Assembly: GCA_910587515.1 (NCBI GenBank)
Contig: CAJULW010000017.1
Coordinates: forward strand, 62,001-126,000
DNA: 64,000 nt
Source: an uncultured Duncaniella sp.
GTDB lineage: Bacteria > Bacteroidota > Bacteroidia > Bacteroidales > Muribaculaceae
Reading direction: 5' to 3'
Part shown: positions 45,217-55,100 of the stretch, piece after piece
Numbering within the stretch: position 1 is the stretch's first letter
How the letters are laid out: every line of letters begins with the position of its first letter
The notes under the pieces: model-generated
Told to the model about the DNA's origin: nothing
The model's input: only the letters and a program-made list of their open reading frames with translations
Databases searched by the model: none
Program-made: the position numbers and the translations under genes

Positions 45217-47034
45217 TCAGACAGCGTTTTTACGGAATTGGTCTTTAACTTCATCGACCACATTTATTATATAGTCACCGACTTTTTCAAGCGAGCCTAT
45301 GATATCCATGTAATATATGCCGGCCTGATATTCATAGTGGTGTTCATTGATATTTTCGACATTTGCCAAGCGGAGCTGGTTGCGAAGATTGTTGATTTCC
45401 CGTTCCTGATTATAGGATGTTATGATATCGGCCTGTTCCGCTGTTTCGAAATGGCGTAGAAGACGTAGCATGTTGGTCATGGCGGCTTCGATGGCTATGA
45501 ACATAGAGTCGATGTTGCGGGATATTTCTTCGTTGAAATCAACGTGGCTCTCCTGTTTGCGGATTAGGATTTTGGCCACACCGTAGCAGCAATCAGCGAT
45601 GCTTTCGATCTCGCTGACTATACGCAACATGGCTGCGATGCGGTGTTTCCCTTCGTTTGAGAGTCTTCCTTCCGAACAACGGTTGAGATAATTGGCGATC
45701 TCGATTTCCATGCGGTCGGATATTTCCTCGTATTTTTCTATGCGCGAGAATTGTTTGGTGAAGTCGTTACCTTGGTTTGTATGGACTATGTTCTGGGCCA
45801 TGGCTATCATACGTTGAACCCTTTGGGCGTAGACGACTATTTCTTTTTCAGCCTGGGCTATATTGAGTTCTGACGCGCTCATAAGACCACCGGATATGAA
45901 TTTGAGCTGGAATTCCTCGTCGCCCGTATGTTTGGACGATATGAGTTTTTCGACAACTTTGACATAAAACCCGGTTAGCCATATCATTATGACTACGTTG
46001 ACCATATTGAACACGGTGTGGAACATCGAAAGGCCGAATGATACGCTGAACTGCATTCTGGCGATCTGCGCCAACACCGGGTGTCCCGCTGGTAGGCTAC
46101 CGTCAAAAATGCTGTTGTAGAGCGCAGGATCGCTTGCTTCAAGATTATTGACGTATGTGAAGATGCTGTCAGGATTTCCTTGTCCCAGCCATTCGGTGAT
46201 GTGGACGTTCAGACGTACGAACGGATAGAAGATTGCGAGAGTCCACACTATACCGAACAGATTGAACAACAGATGTCCCATGGCTGTGCGTTTGGCGGCC
46301 ACGTTTCCGCTCATTGAGGCGAGGAGTGGTGTTATTGTCGTGCCGATGTTGCTTCCGAGCACCACGGCGCATGCCAGGTCAAACGATATCCATCCTTTCG
46401 TACACATTATTAGAACGATGGCAAATGTGGCGGCCGACGACTGTATGATGGCTGTTATGGCCATGCCGACCAAAAGGAACAGTATGACAGAGCCAAAGCC
46501 CATGGATGCATATCGTTCGAGAAATGCGAACATCTCAGGGTTGCTCTGAAGGTCGGGCACATAATCGCTTATCATGTCAAGGCCCATGAACATCAGCGCG
46601 AAGCCTATAAGGAATTCTCCGATCGATTTTTTACGGCTTGCAGTTGCGAACAATAGCGGGACAGCGCAAGCTATGATCGGGAGTATGAATGCCGAGGTGT
46701 CGACCTTAAATCCGAAAAGGGCTATTATCCAGGCTGTAAATGTCGTTCCGACGTTCGCTCCGAAAATTACGGCCATCGACTGTGCGAGCGACATGAGTCC
46801 GGCATTAACGAAACTTACGACCATCACGGTCGATGCCGACGAACTTTGTATCAGGGCAGTTATGATTATACCCGTCAGCATTCCGGTGAAACGGTTGCGG
46901 GTCATTGCCGAGAGAATGTTGCGAAGTCGGTCGCCGGTGGCCTTCTGGAGGCCTTCGCTCATGACTTTCATTCCATATAGGAACAAAGCGACTGATCCGA
47001 GGAGACACAGGAGGTCAAGAAAACTGTAACTCAT
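45217..47034 (-). CDS. Na/Pi cotransporter with PhoU-like C-terminal domain
   Basis: Sodium-dependent phosphate transporter of the NptA/YjbB type. Two inverted repeats carry GTxxTALIQSSSASTVM and AIIQSSAATFAIVL, the QSSS substrate motif. Residues from about 350 on form a PhoU-like helical domain. I start at ATG 47034 (MSYSFLDLL), 605 residues; in-frame codons up to 47100 overlap the hairpin and are not convincing. It heads the seven-gene run. The upstream hairpin could be an attenuator; see findings. Confidence 0.92.
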   Translation of the reverse strand: MSYSFLDLLCLLGSVALFLYGMKVMSEGLQKATGDRLRNILSAMTRNRFTGMLTGIIITALIQSSSASTVMVVSFVNAGLMSLAQSMAVIFGANVGTTFTAWIIALFGFKVDTSAFILPIIACAVPLLFATASRKKSIGEFLIGFALMFMGLDMISDYVPDLQSNPEMFAFLERYASMGFGSVILFLLVGMAITAIIQSSAATFAIVLIMCTKGWISFDLACAVVLGSNIGTTITPLLASMSGNVAAKRTAMGHLLFNLFGIVWTLAIFYPFVRLNVHITEWLGQGNPDSIFTYVNNLEASDPALYNSIFDGSLPAGHPVLAQIARMQFSVSFGLSMFHTVFNMVNVVIMIWLTGFYVKVVEKLISSKHTGDEEFQLKFISGGLMSASELNIAQAEKEIVVYAQRVQRMIAMAQNIVHTNQGNDFTKQFSRIEKYEEISDRMEIEIANYLNRCSEGRLSNEGKHRIAAMLRIVSEIESIADCCYGVAKILIRKQESHVDFNEEISRNIDSMFIAIEAAMTNMLRLLRHFETAEQADIITSYNQEREINNLRNQLRLANVENINEHHYEYQAGIYYMDIIGSLEKVGDYIINVVDEVKDQFRKNAV

Positions 47035-47057
47035 GTCGTGAGGTGTGAACGTGAAAA

Positions 47058-47113
47058 ATCGGATAAGCCGGTGTGTCAGTCGGTCCATCGACTGACACAC
47101 CGGCTTATCCGAT
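47058..47113 (-). terminator. 25-bp perfect hairpin upstream of the Na/Pi gene
   Basis: Arms 47058-47082 and 47089-47113, loop of 6; on the minus strand followed by a run of U. It terminates the HIT gene, but a promoter lies upstream, so the Na/Pi transcript would have to pass it. Confidence 0.85.
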
Positions 47114-47114
47114 G

Positions 47115-47146
47115 CAAAGATATAAAATATTCAACTTTCGCGCAAT
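47115..47146 (-). promoter_or_regulatory. Putative promoter of the Na/Pi operon
   Basis: ATTG (47146-47143), 20-bp spacer and TATCTTTG (47122-47115) on the minus strand, in the 3' end of the HIT gene. Predicted start near 47108, just inside the hairpin. Confidence 0.55.
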
Positions 47147-47565
47147 GCGGCTTGGATTTTTCCGACCATTTCGGCATACTCCTCATCGCTGAGATATACT
47201 TCACCGGGGTTCATGCGGAATGTCCCTCCATAGTCAGGACCGTCGACATATTTCGGGGCGAGATGGAAATGCAGATGCGAAAGTTTGTCGCTGTAGGCTC
47301 CGTAGTTGATTTTTTCGGGATGGAATACCTTGTCCATTGCGCGCGTCACGCGTGTGACATCTTTCATGAACGCGTCGCGCTCTTCGTCGCTAAGTTCGAA
47401 CAGATCGTTGACATGATCCTTATAGGCCACAAGGCAGCGGCCGCGATAGGTCTGTTCTTTGAACAGGAATACTCTTGAGACAGCGAGCCTGTCTATTTCG
47501 ATCATAAGGTTGTGGAGAGTCTCGTTGTCAGTGCAGTAGAGACAGTCCTTGGGGTCACTTTTCAT
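47131..47565 (-). CDS. HIT-family nucleotide hydrolase
   Basis: 144-residue HIT protein with the signature HLHFHLAPKY (H-x-H-x-H) near 98-107; the family hydrolyses phosphoramidate or dinucleotide bonds. DCLYC at 8-12 may be a zinc-knuckle half. Substrate not known. Monocistronic, with the hairpin at 47058-47113 downstream and a promoter upstream. Confidence 0.85.
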   Translation of the reverse strand: MKSDPKDCLYCTDNETLHNLMIEIDRLAVSRVFLFKEQTYRGRCLVAYKDHVNDLFELSDEERDAFMKDVTRVTRAMDKVFHPEKINYGAYSDKLSHLHFHLAPKYVDGPDYGGTFRMNPGEVYLSDEEYAEMVGKIQAALRES

Positions 47566-47599
47566 TTGCGTGATATATTACAGTTAATAGATTCTCAGA

Positions 47600-47631
47600 C
47601 AAAATTAATCGAAAAATCCATGACATCCAAT
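47600..47631 (-). promoter_or_regulatory. Promoter of the HIT gene
   Basis: ATTG (47631-47628), 20-bp spacer and TAATTTTG (47607-47600) on the minus strand, with the gene starting at 47565. Confidence 0.7.
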
Positions 47632-47692
47632 GAGTGTGTTAATCTTTGAGTGCTTTGTATGGGAAAATAGGCTTCGGATAAAGAAAAGTCCT

Positions 47693-47700
47693 TATCTTTG
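47693..47700 (+). promoter_or_regulatory. -7 box of panB
   Basis: TATCTTTG, 23 bp before the ATG at 47724. No convincing -33 box. Confidence 0.6.
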
Positions 47701-47723
47701 CGGAAAATTTTAACTCGACTGAA

Positions 47724-48545
47724 ATGTCCACATACACTGTTGAAGATCCGCGTAAGGTGACGACACGTCGTCTTGCGGAGATGAAGGCCAAAGGCGAGAA
47801 AATCGCGATGCTGACGGCCTATGATTATTCCATGGCGAAACTAATTGACGAAGCGGGAATGGATGTCATACTCGTCGGTGACTCCGCTTCTAATGTCATG
47901 GCCGGAAATATGACTACGCTTCCCATAACGCTCGACCAGATGATATATCATGCCAAGAGCGTCATAAAAGGTACGAGCCGTGCTCTCGTGGTTTGCGATA
48001 TGCCTTTCGGAACATACCAGGGAAATCCTATCGAAGCCTTGGCCTCGGCTGTGAGAATAATGAAGGAAAGCCATGCCGAGGCTGTCAAGATGGAAGGCGG
48101 TGCGGAGATCATCGAATCGATAGAGCGAATACTCAGTGCCGGGATTCCGGTGATGGGACATCTCGGTCTGACTCCACAGAGCATTAATAAATTCGGTACA
48201 TATAATGTGCGCGCACGCGAGGAAGCTGAAGCCGAGAAACTCATTCATGATGCTAAATTGCTTGAGGAGGCGGGGTGTTTCGCTGTGGTGCTTGAGAAGA
48301 TTCCGGCCGAATTGGCCGTAAAGGTGTCAGAGAGTCTTTCGATACCTACCATCGGCATCGGTGCTGGTGCCGGTTGCGACGGTCAGGTGCTCGTGATGCA
48401 CGATATGCTCGGTATAAACAAGGGATTCTCTCCGCGTTTTCTGCGTCGGTATGCTGATCTCGGCACTGTCATCGAAGATGCCGTCGGTAATTATATAAAG
48501 GATGTAAAAAATTCCGATTTCCCTAATGAGTCGGAGCAATATTGA
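47724..48545 (+). CDS. panB: 3-methyl-2-oxobutanoate hydroxymethyltransferase PanB
   Basis: First committed step of pantothenate (CoA) synthesis. 273 residues; MLTAYDYSMAKLID, VGDSASNVMAGNMTTLPITLDQM and GHLGLTPQSINKFG are family marks, and EKIPAELA holds the catalytic Glu. Stands alone. Divergent from the HIT gene and convergent with pectate lyase. Confidence 0.97.
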   Translation: MSTYTVEDPRKVTTRRLAEMKAKGEKIAMLTAYDYSMAKLIDEAGMDVILVGDSASNVMAGNMTTLPITLDQMIYHAKSVIKGTSRALVVCDMPFGTYQGNPIEALASAVRIMKESHAEAVKMEGGAEIIESIERILSAGIPVMGHLGLTPQSINKFGTYNVRAREEAEAEKLIHDAKLLEEAGCFAVVLEKIPAELAVKVSESLSIPTIGIGAGAGCDGQVLVMHDMLGINKGFSPRFLRRYADLGTVIEDAVGNYIKDVKNSDFPNESEQY

Positions 48546-48583
48546 TGAAGAGAGTATGTAATAATGCTCGAATATAATGATTT

Positions 48584-48615
48584 CACCCCTGTCACAGTTG
48601 TCTGTAGCAGGGGTG
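48584..48615. terminator. Repeat-type hairpin between panB and pectate lyase
   Basis: Eight-base stem, arms 48584-48591 and 48608-48615. Shares the loop and 3' arm context AGTTGTCTGTAGCAGG with the copy at 36695-36728. Confidence 0.75.
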
Positions 48616-48648
48616 GCTAATTAAAAGGGAGTTCCTTTATCATATCTG

Positions 48649-50049
48649 TTAACGCAAGGTCTGTGTCAATTCGTTGATATAGACCTCGATGTTTGTATAT
48701 GCCGGATCAAGAGTATGGGCTGTTGCGTCCGACGGATCATTCGGGTCAAGCCTATGGGACGTTTCCCATTGGTCGGGCATACCGTCTCCGTCATTGTCTG
48801 GCTGTGGTGTTCCTTTGCGGAGTGTCGGCCATCCGCCCACATCGTCGGGGCTGTCTATGATGCCGTTGCGTCCGTTTTCTCCTTTGCCTTCGCGTACCTG
48901 GCGTATGATGTCGCTGTCGTAACTGTCACGTGCGAAACTGCATCCCGCATTGTCAAGTACGCGGTTGAATGCGACCGCAGGTGTGTCTTCGGCTATAGCG
49001 TCGTAAGGGAAAGGTGCATCTACAAGGCATGACACTGCGGTCTCTCCTGGTTGTGGCATGGCCGACGGTGATATGCCTGATGATGGCGACGCGCTGCGTC
49101 GGTGGCGCATATAGGGTTTTCCCGGACGGTCGCTGACTCCGCGGCTGTTGTCGGCCGTCACTTCGTTGTCTCCTTCCATGACGTTTCCGCTTAGATAGTA
49201 ACGTCCTGTTCCGTCGTCAGCTACGTCGAGCAAGCGGGTATGTTCCGAAGCCGGTCCGGGTTTGTAATAGTTGGCTACCATGTTTATCTCTCCGTGGTGT
49301 CCGCCTCCGTATGCGGTTTTGAATCCCCAGTTGTAGACTGCGTTGTTGCGGAAGTCGACCCATTTTGTTCCGTCGACTGACGAGAAGCGTGGATTGCGGC
49401 TTGCATGGTTGGCAAGCAGGTTGTGGTGGAATGTGGCTTTGTATCCTCCCCAGATTCCACCGAATCCGTGGCTTCCTTTGGTGTGTACCGATGTGTTAAG
49501 GCTGTGGGCCACCAGACACCACTGCACGGTAAGATTTTCGGTTTTGTAGATCGAAAGACATTCGTCTATGCTCCAGCTCACCGAGCAGTGGTCGAGAATT
49601 ACGTTGCGCTGCCCGTAGCGTCCTCCGCCTATGCCGTCGCTGTCAAGGCGATAACGGTCTCCGGGTCTGACACGGATATAGCGAACGATTACTTCGCTGG
49701 CATTGATCGATAGTGGATAGTCTTTGAGGCAGATGCCTTCACCTGGCGAGGTCTGTCCGGCTATGGTTATGCTGTCATTGTTGATACGCAGCGGTGAGCG
49801 CAGTTCGATAGTGCCATCGACATCGAAAGTCACGATTCTTGCGCCTTTTGACTCTACCGCGTCACGTAGGCTTCCGGGACCACTGTCGTTGAGGTTGGTA
49901 ACTTTTATGACTCGTCCACCGCGTCCTCCTACGGTGTGTTTTCCGTATCCTTCGGCTCCGGGAAAGGCGAGGATGTTTCCGCTGTTTGCCGTGATGGCTG
50001 TGATCAAGGCCGAAACAATAGAAATGGACAAAGCTGTCAGCCGTTTCAT
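48649..50049 (-). CDS. Pectate lyase, secreted (PL1-type)
   Basis: Cleaves pectin backbone by beta-elimination; parallel beta-helix expected. Signal peptide MKRLTALSISIVSALITAITA, then FPGAEGYGKHTVGGRGGRVIKVTNLND, the PL1-like start, DHCSVSWSIDECLSIY and HHNLLANHASRNPR, whose Arg and the Asp/Glu nearby suit the lyase site. The end carries a thrombospondin-type DNDGDGMPDQWE calcium loop. 466 residues. Located just after SusD. Confidence 0.92.
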   Translation of the reverse strand: MKRLTALSISIVSALITAITANSGNILAFPGAEGYGKHTVGGRGGRVIKVTNLNDSGPGSLRDAVESKGARIVTFDVDGTIELRSPLRINNDSITIAGQTSPGEGICLKDYPLSINASEVIVRYIRVRPGDRYRLDSDGIGGGRYGQRNVILDHCSVSWSIDECLSIYKTENLTVQWCLVAHSLNTSVHTKGSHGFGGIWGGYKATFHHNLLANHASRNPRFSSVDGTKWVDFRNNAVYNWGFKTAYGGGHHGEINMVANYYKPGPASEHTRLLDVADDGTGRYYLSGNVMEGDNEVTADNSRGVSDRPGKPYMRHRRSASPSSGISPSAMPQPGETAVSCLVDAPFPYDAIAEDTPAVAFNRVLDNAGCSFARDSYDSDIIRQVREGKGENGRNGIIDSPDDVGGWPTLRKGTPQPDNDGDGMPDQWETSHRLDPNDPSDATAHTLDPAYTNIEVYINELTQTLR

Positions 50050-50085
50050 GGTAAATATCGTTTAAGAGTGCTTTAATAATAAAAA

Positions 50086-50122
50086 GAGCGTGTTTAAATT
50101 TAATAAAAATATAAACACGCTC
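50086..50122 (-). terminator. Hairpin between SusD and pectate lyase
   Basis: 11-bp stem, arms 50086-50096 and 50112-50122, A/T-rich loop. Could separate susCD from the lyase gene or reduce read-through. Confidence 0.75.
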
Positions 50123-50166
50123 CAAAGATGGTAATTCTATTGATTGAACCCTATATTAATAAAGGA

Positions 50167-52164
50167 TCAGTTATAACCTGGGTGTTGCTGTCCGGCAAGA
50201 CCGGGATTGACATCCATGATGTTGGTCTGATGGAACGGCATAAGTTCCGTTTTGTTTTTGGTGAGTCCGTAGAACACACCTGTCGGACCGGTGATCCATG
50301 CGTTTTCGTCAGAGATTTTGTCAACCTTGACTGTAGACAGATTACCTTTGTGGGTCGAAGTGTTGATACTGAACATATTAAGAATCGTGTATTCGACTTC
50401 TTCGACATTCTGTGCGCCAGCCGGAACGAGGCTGCGGTTAAGATATACTTTTCCGTCCGCCTCATAGAGTTTACAGGTGGTTTGGCCTTTGCTTCCCTGG
50501 TTGATTATGTGCAGGTTGGCTATGGCTTCGTCGTTGAGTCCTATGACGCTGAGATCGGCTTCAGTTATTTCGATATGGTCAAGAGTGATAGTCGGATCCT
50601 TGAGTTTAGGAGTCTCTGTAATCTTGAAAGCCCAATAGGGCGCGACGTCGGCATATTTGCCTTCTCGGTTGCAGAGTTGTACGAGTTTTGCTTTCTCGGC
50701 CATAAGTGTTTCATATTGTACGCCCCAACGCGGCAGGTCGGTGCGGCGAAGACCTTCGTTGGAGAGTTCAAGTTTGCGTTCCTTGATTATAAAGTCGCGG
50801 AATTCGTTCTGTCCGGATGGAATGACACCAATTTTTGACGCGTCGTTGCGGAATGCACGCATACGGACTTTTTCTATCGCTTTGATGGCTTCGTCGGTCG
50901 GGTGTCCGTTGAGTTCGTTGAGGGCTTCGGCATACATGAGCAGCACATCGGAATAGCGGAGTATAGGCCAGTTGATGTCGCGTCGTGAGCTTGACGCTCC
51001 GATTTCCGATTTCCAGTTTATACGGTATTTGCCTACACCCATTCCTGCGTATGTGTTCATACGGAATTTGTCGCCTGCTTTGTTGAGTATAAGAGCATAG
51101 TTGCAGACTGATACGTCGCGACGCTGGTCGCCTTCGTCGAATTCGAAATAGAATGTCGGCATCGCCATCATCTGTGACCCCGGTTTACCCATGACAGCGC
51201 TTTCGCCAGATCCTGGTAGACCGTTGACATAGCCGGTACGGCAATCGATAGAATTTGATCCGTACCATCCGTATTCTAACATCGTCTCGTTGTTGAATTG
51301 TTTGAGGGCGAGATCGCGGAACACCTGGTCGTAATTGTCGAGAAGTCCGTTTTCGTTTTTCTGGATCACCTGGAAACATGCGTCGGCAGCGATCTGGTAA
51401 AGTTCACGTATGCGGGCCTGATCGTCTCGCTTGGCTATGCGTACGGTTCCGTTATCGTAAGGAATCTGCTCGAGATCCCAACGTAGAGAGTAGCCGGCCG
51501 CGTAGAGAGCCACGCGGGCGAGTATGCCGTAGGCGGCATTCTTTGTGAAGCGTTCAGGTGTCGACAGATAGCTCTCGCTTTTCCATGGGAGCAATTTCAC
51601 TGCCTGCTGAAGATCGCGCACGCAGTGGTCATAGATGGTGTCGCGACTTACGCGTGACGATTCGAAGGTTATGAGTTCCGATGTTGGGCGTTCGTTGAAC
51701 GGGACGTCTCCATAGAAACGCACCAGATTCCAATATGCGTATGCGCGTACCGCGAGAGCCTCGCCCATGAGACCATCAAGGTGTTTGCGGTCGGCTTCGG
51801 TCGATACGGGTACTTTTCCAAGGCTCGCTATGCAGACGTTGGCGTACTCGATCGACTTATACATCGATGTATACACGTTGCTGAGCATACCTGTAAGGTT
51901 GGTGTAATCGTAGTTGCTGACATTGTATTTGGAATTGTTTTCCTTGGAGGCGCTTTCGTCGGTGCCTTCGAGCAACTGGTAGCCGAGTTCCTGATGGTGG
52001 AGTGTGGCATAGCAGCCTGCCACGGTCATATCCGCGCGGCCGAGTGTGGCGAACACCGATTCGCTGTCGGCTTTTGATTCAGACGGCATATCGAGCCAGT
52101 CTTCGCAGGCGGTAAGTCCTGCGAGCAGGGTAACGCCAGCAATTATATTGAATATCTTTTTCAT
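50167..52164 (-). CDS. SusD/RagB-family outer-membrane lipoprotein
   Basis: Surface glycan-binding lid for SusC. Lipobox GLTAC near residue 19 and the SusD-type EDWLDMPSESK start; TPR-rich core (ALAVRAYAYWNLVRFYGDVPF) is typical. 665 residues, about 100-120 more than a usual SusD. The extra part is at 520-640 (PKLKDPTITLDHIEITEADL..., then NLSTVKVDKISDENAWITG), beta-rich. The typical FHQTNIMDVNPGLAGQQHPGYN end is retained. Pairs with the SusC gene 16 bp upstream. Confidence 0.93.
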   Translation of the reverse strand: MKKIFNIIAGVTLLAGLTACEDWLDMPSESKADSESVFATLGRADMTVAGCYATLHHQELGYQLLEGTDESASKENNSKYNVSNYDYTNLTGMLSNVYTSMYKSIEYANVCIASLGKVPVSTEADRKHLDGLMGEALAVRAYAYWNLVRFYGDVPFNERPTSELITFESSRVSRDTIYDHCVRDLQQAVKLLPWKSESYLSTPERFTKNAAYGILARVALYAAGYSLRWDLEQIPYDNGTVRIAKRDDQARIRELYQIAADACFQVIQKNENGLLDNYDQVFRDLALKQFNNETMLEYGWYGSNSIDCRTGYVNGLPGSGESAVMGKPGSQMMAMPTFYFEFDEGDQRRDVSVCNYALILNKAGDKFRMNTYAGMGVGKYRINWKSEIGASSSRRDINWPILRYSDVLLMYAEALNELNGHPTDEAIKAIEKVRMRAFRNDASKIGVIPSGQNEFRDFIIKERKLELSNEGLRRTDLPRWGVQYETLMAEKAKLVQLCNREGKYADVAPYWAFKITETPKLKDPTITLDHIEITEADLSVIGLNDEAIANLHIINQGSKGQTTCKLYEADGKVYLNRSLVPAGAQNVEEVEYTILNMFSINTSTHKGNLSTVKVDKISDENAWITGPTGVFYGLTKNKTELMPFHQTNIMDVNPGLAGQQHPGYN

Positions 52165-52180
52165 GTTGTTTTTGTTTGGC

Positions 52181-55100
52181 TTAGAAGGTGAGGTTTAGAC
52201 CGAATACCCAGCTTTTCGCGCGGGGATAGGATGAATTGTCTATACCGGGAGTGAGCGCGCTTTCAGAAACGGCCACTTCTGGGTCATAGCCGGTATAGTC
52301 GGTGAATGTGTGGATGTTGTTGGCGGTAGCATATATGCGCAGATTGCTCAACTTCGCCTTCTTTATGATATTTTTGGGAAGTGTATATCCGAGTGTTATC
52401 GTATTGAGGCGCAGGAATGAACCGTCTTCGATGTAGTAGCTGCTGTGATCTGAGATGGCAGTCTTGTTGTTTTCAGAGATGTTCCACATGAGGCCTTTTC
52501 CATATTGATCCGGGTTGAGTTCGGCCAGACGCGCAAGATCTTTGGTCGTTTCGCCTGTCAACGGATCGACAAGAGTGAAGCGGTTGGCCATCTTGCTGAG
52601 GGTGTTCTGGTTGGGCAGGTACGGGCCGATGAAACGCTGCGTGCTCATGTTGAAGACTTTGTTGCCGTAGCTGAAGTTCATGAAGACCGTGAGGTCGAAG
52701 CCTTTGTAGCGGAAGGTGTTGTTCCAGCCTCCGGTGAATTTGGGGGCTGCGTTGCCGATGACTGTGCGGTCGTTTACGCTCCATACTGGATTGCCGTCAG
52801 CGTCGGTCTCACCTGCGGTCGGTTTGTATTTGGCGTCACCGGGGCGCACAGCGCTGCGGTTGAATCCTTTGAGCGAGGGCACACCGTCTTTGAGTTTGTA
52901 GCCTCCGTCGGGGAGTTGTTCGAAATCATCGGTTGTATAAAGTCCGTCATAGATGAGTCCGTAGAACTGTCCGAGAGGTTTGCCTTTCTCAATCAGGAAT
53001 CCCATGCGTGATTCGTAATCTTTCAACCATGATTCGTCTCCGCTTTTGCCATAGATGGATAATACTTTCGAACGGTTGAACGCTATGTTGAAATCCATGG
53101 TCCACGAGAAGTCGCGTGAGGAAATGTTGACGGTGTTGAGAACGACTTCCACACCACGGTTGCGTATGGAGCCGATGTTCTGATATTGGTCGGTGTATCC
53201 TGTCGAACTTGGAATCTTGTTTAGGATAAGCAGATTGTCGGATTGATTGTTGTACCAGTCAACTTGAAGATTTACACGACTGTTGAAGGCCGAAACGTCA
53301 AGACCGATATTGACGGTTTTTGTTTTTTCCCATACGAGTTCCGGGTTGCCGAGTGTTGTCCCGGGGACATAGGTAATGAAGTCGGAAGAGCCTTGGCCGT
53401 AATGCCCCGAACCGTAAGTTGTGGCATACATATTGTCGTCAATCTTGTTATTGCCGGCGACACCGTAGCCTGCACGGAGTTTAAGGTTCTGGATATAGTC
53501 GCGTGTGCTTTCCATGAATTTCTCTTCAGAGATGCGCCATGCGGCTGATACCGACGGGAAAAAATCCCATTTTTTACCTCGTGCGAACTTGGACGTTCCG
53601 TCACCGCGTACTGTCGCGTTCAATAGGTAGCGTCCTTCGTAGCCGTATGATATTCGTCCGAACACCGATACAAGTCCTTGAGTGGCTTTTGAAGAGCTCC
53701 ATTTATAGGGTGTGGCCATGCTGACGTCGTTGAGTCCGAAGTTGCCGTCAGGGAAGCCGCGATATTCGTTGTCGAGTTTCATTGCTTCCCAATGGGCTGT
53801 CTCCTGACCGAGGAGCGCAGTGAAACTATGCTTCTTGTCGATATCGAACATGTAGCTGAGCGTGTTGGTTATCTGCCAGTTGGAGTTTTCGCTGTTGTTG
53901 CGGTAGCCATAGCCGTAGGGGCTGTTGTTCTGGAATGCGACTTTTGTTTTTCCGTTATCCCAATAATCTTTGCGCACCTGCTGCCACATATAGCTTCCGG
54001 CCGTGCGGAAAGTCAGACCTTTTATGATGTCTATTTCAAGACCTGCATTGACGGTGGCCATCCGTTTGTAGCGTTTGTTGTCTATGGCGTTGTTGTTGAT
54101 TATAGGGTTGTTGGCGTCATAGTTGGTTCCGCCTGGCATTGATGCGAAGTCATCTGTAAGGTCTGAGTTGAGCATCTGGTCGTTTGTCCAGCGTTCGCCA
54201 CCGGTGATGGGTTGAAGTATTGTCTGCTTTAGTGTGCCACCAAGCGAACCACCGCCTTCGATAGTGGTGGATTGCAGGCTTGCCGCGAAGTCGAAGCGCA
54301 CGCCTTTGAAGAGTTCGTGGCGGAGTTTGGCGCGCACGCTGTTTTTCTCGTAGTTGTGTTTCTTCATTATGCCGTCTTCACCGGTATAGTTGTAGCTGAC
54401 CATAAAATTAGTTCGTTCGTTGCCTCCGGTTATACTCACGTTGTGATTTTGGGTCACACCGGTATTTCCGAAGACCTCGTCCTGCCAATCGATGCTTTCG
54501 CGGTTGCGGTAGTTTTGCTCGATGCGGTCGTATGCGCCCGAGTGGAAATCCGGATCGTTGATGCTGCCACCGAATATGCCTGCGAAGTTGTCAAGATTGC
54601 CTCGTAGCGCCTGAAATTCGTATTGATATTTGACGTAGTCCTCCACGTTCAGCAGGTCGAGTTTCTTTCCGAGACGAGAGAAGCTTACATAACCGTTATA
54701 GCTGACTTCGCTTTTGCCCGATTTCCCTGATTTTGTAGTAATGAGTATCACGCCATTGGCTCCGGCCGAACCGTATATGGCTGTCGCGGAGGCGTCTTTC
54801 ATGACGTCGATGGTCTCGATATCATTGATGTCGACATTCTGTAGACCCTGGTCCATCTTGAAGCCGTCAACTATATAGAGTGGTTCCGAACCTTGGGTGA
54901 TCGATGTTCCTCCACGGACGGTTATATTGATCTCCGCACCGGGAGCTCCGCTCTGTGTTATGACATTGACACCAGCGGCTTTGCCGGTGAGAGCCTGGGC
55001 GGCTGTGGTAGCCGGGACTTTGGCGAGTTCGGCTCCGCCTACAGATGCAGTAGCTGCCGTGAGGTCTTTTCGACGTACGGTCGCATAGCCGATTGCTACA

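Noticed and set aside
47035..47100. Longer N-terminus for the Na/Pi transporter
   Set aside because: It would run through the 25-bp hairpin and has no similarity to the family start MSYSFLDLL.
52505..53011. 168-residue open frame opposite susC
   Set aside because: It lies wholly antisense to a strong SusC match and has no family-like motif; the composition is that of a mirror frame.
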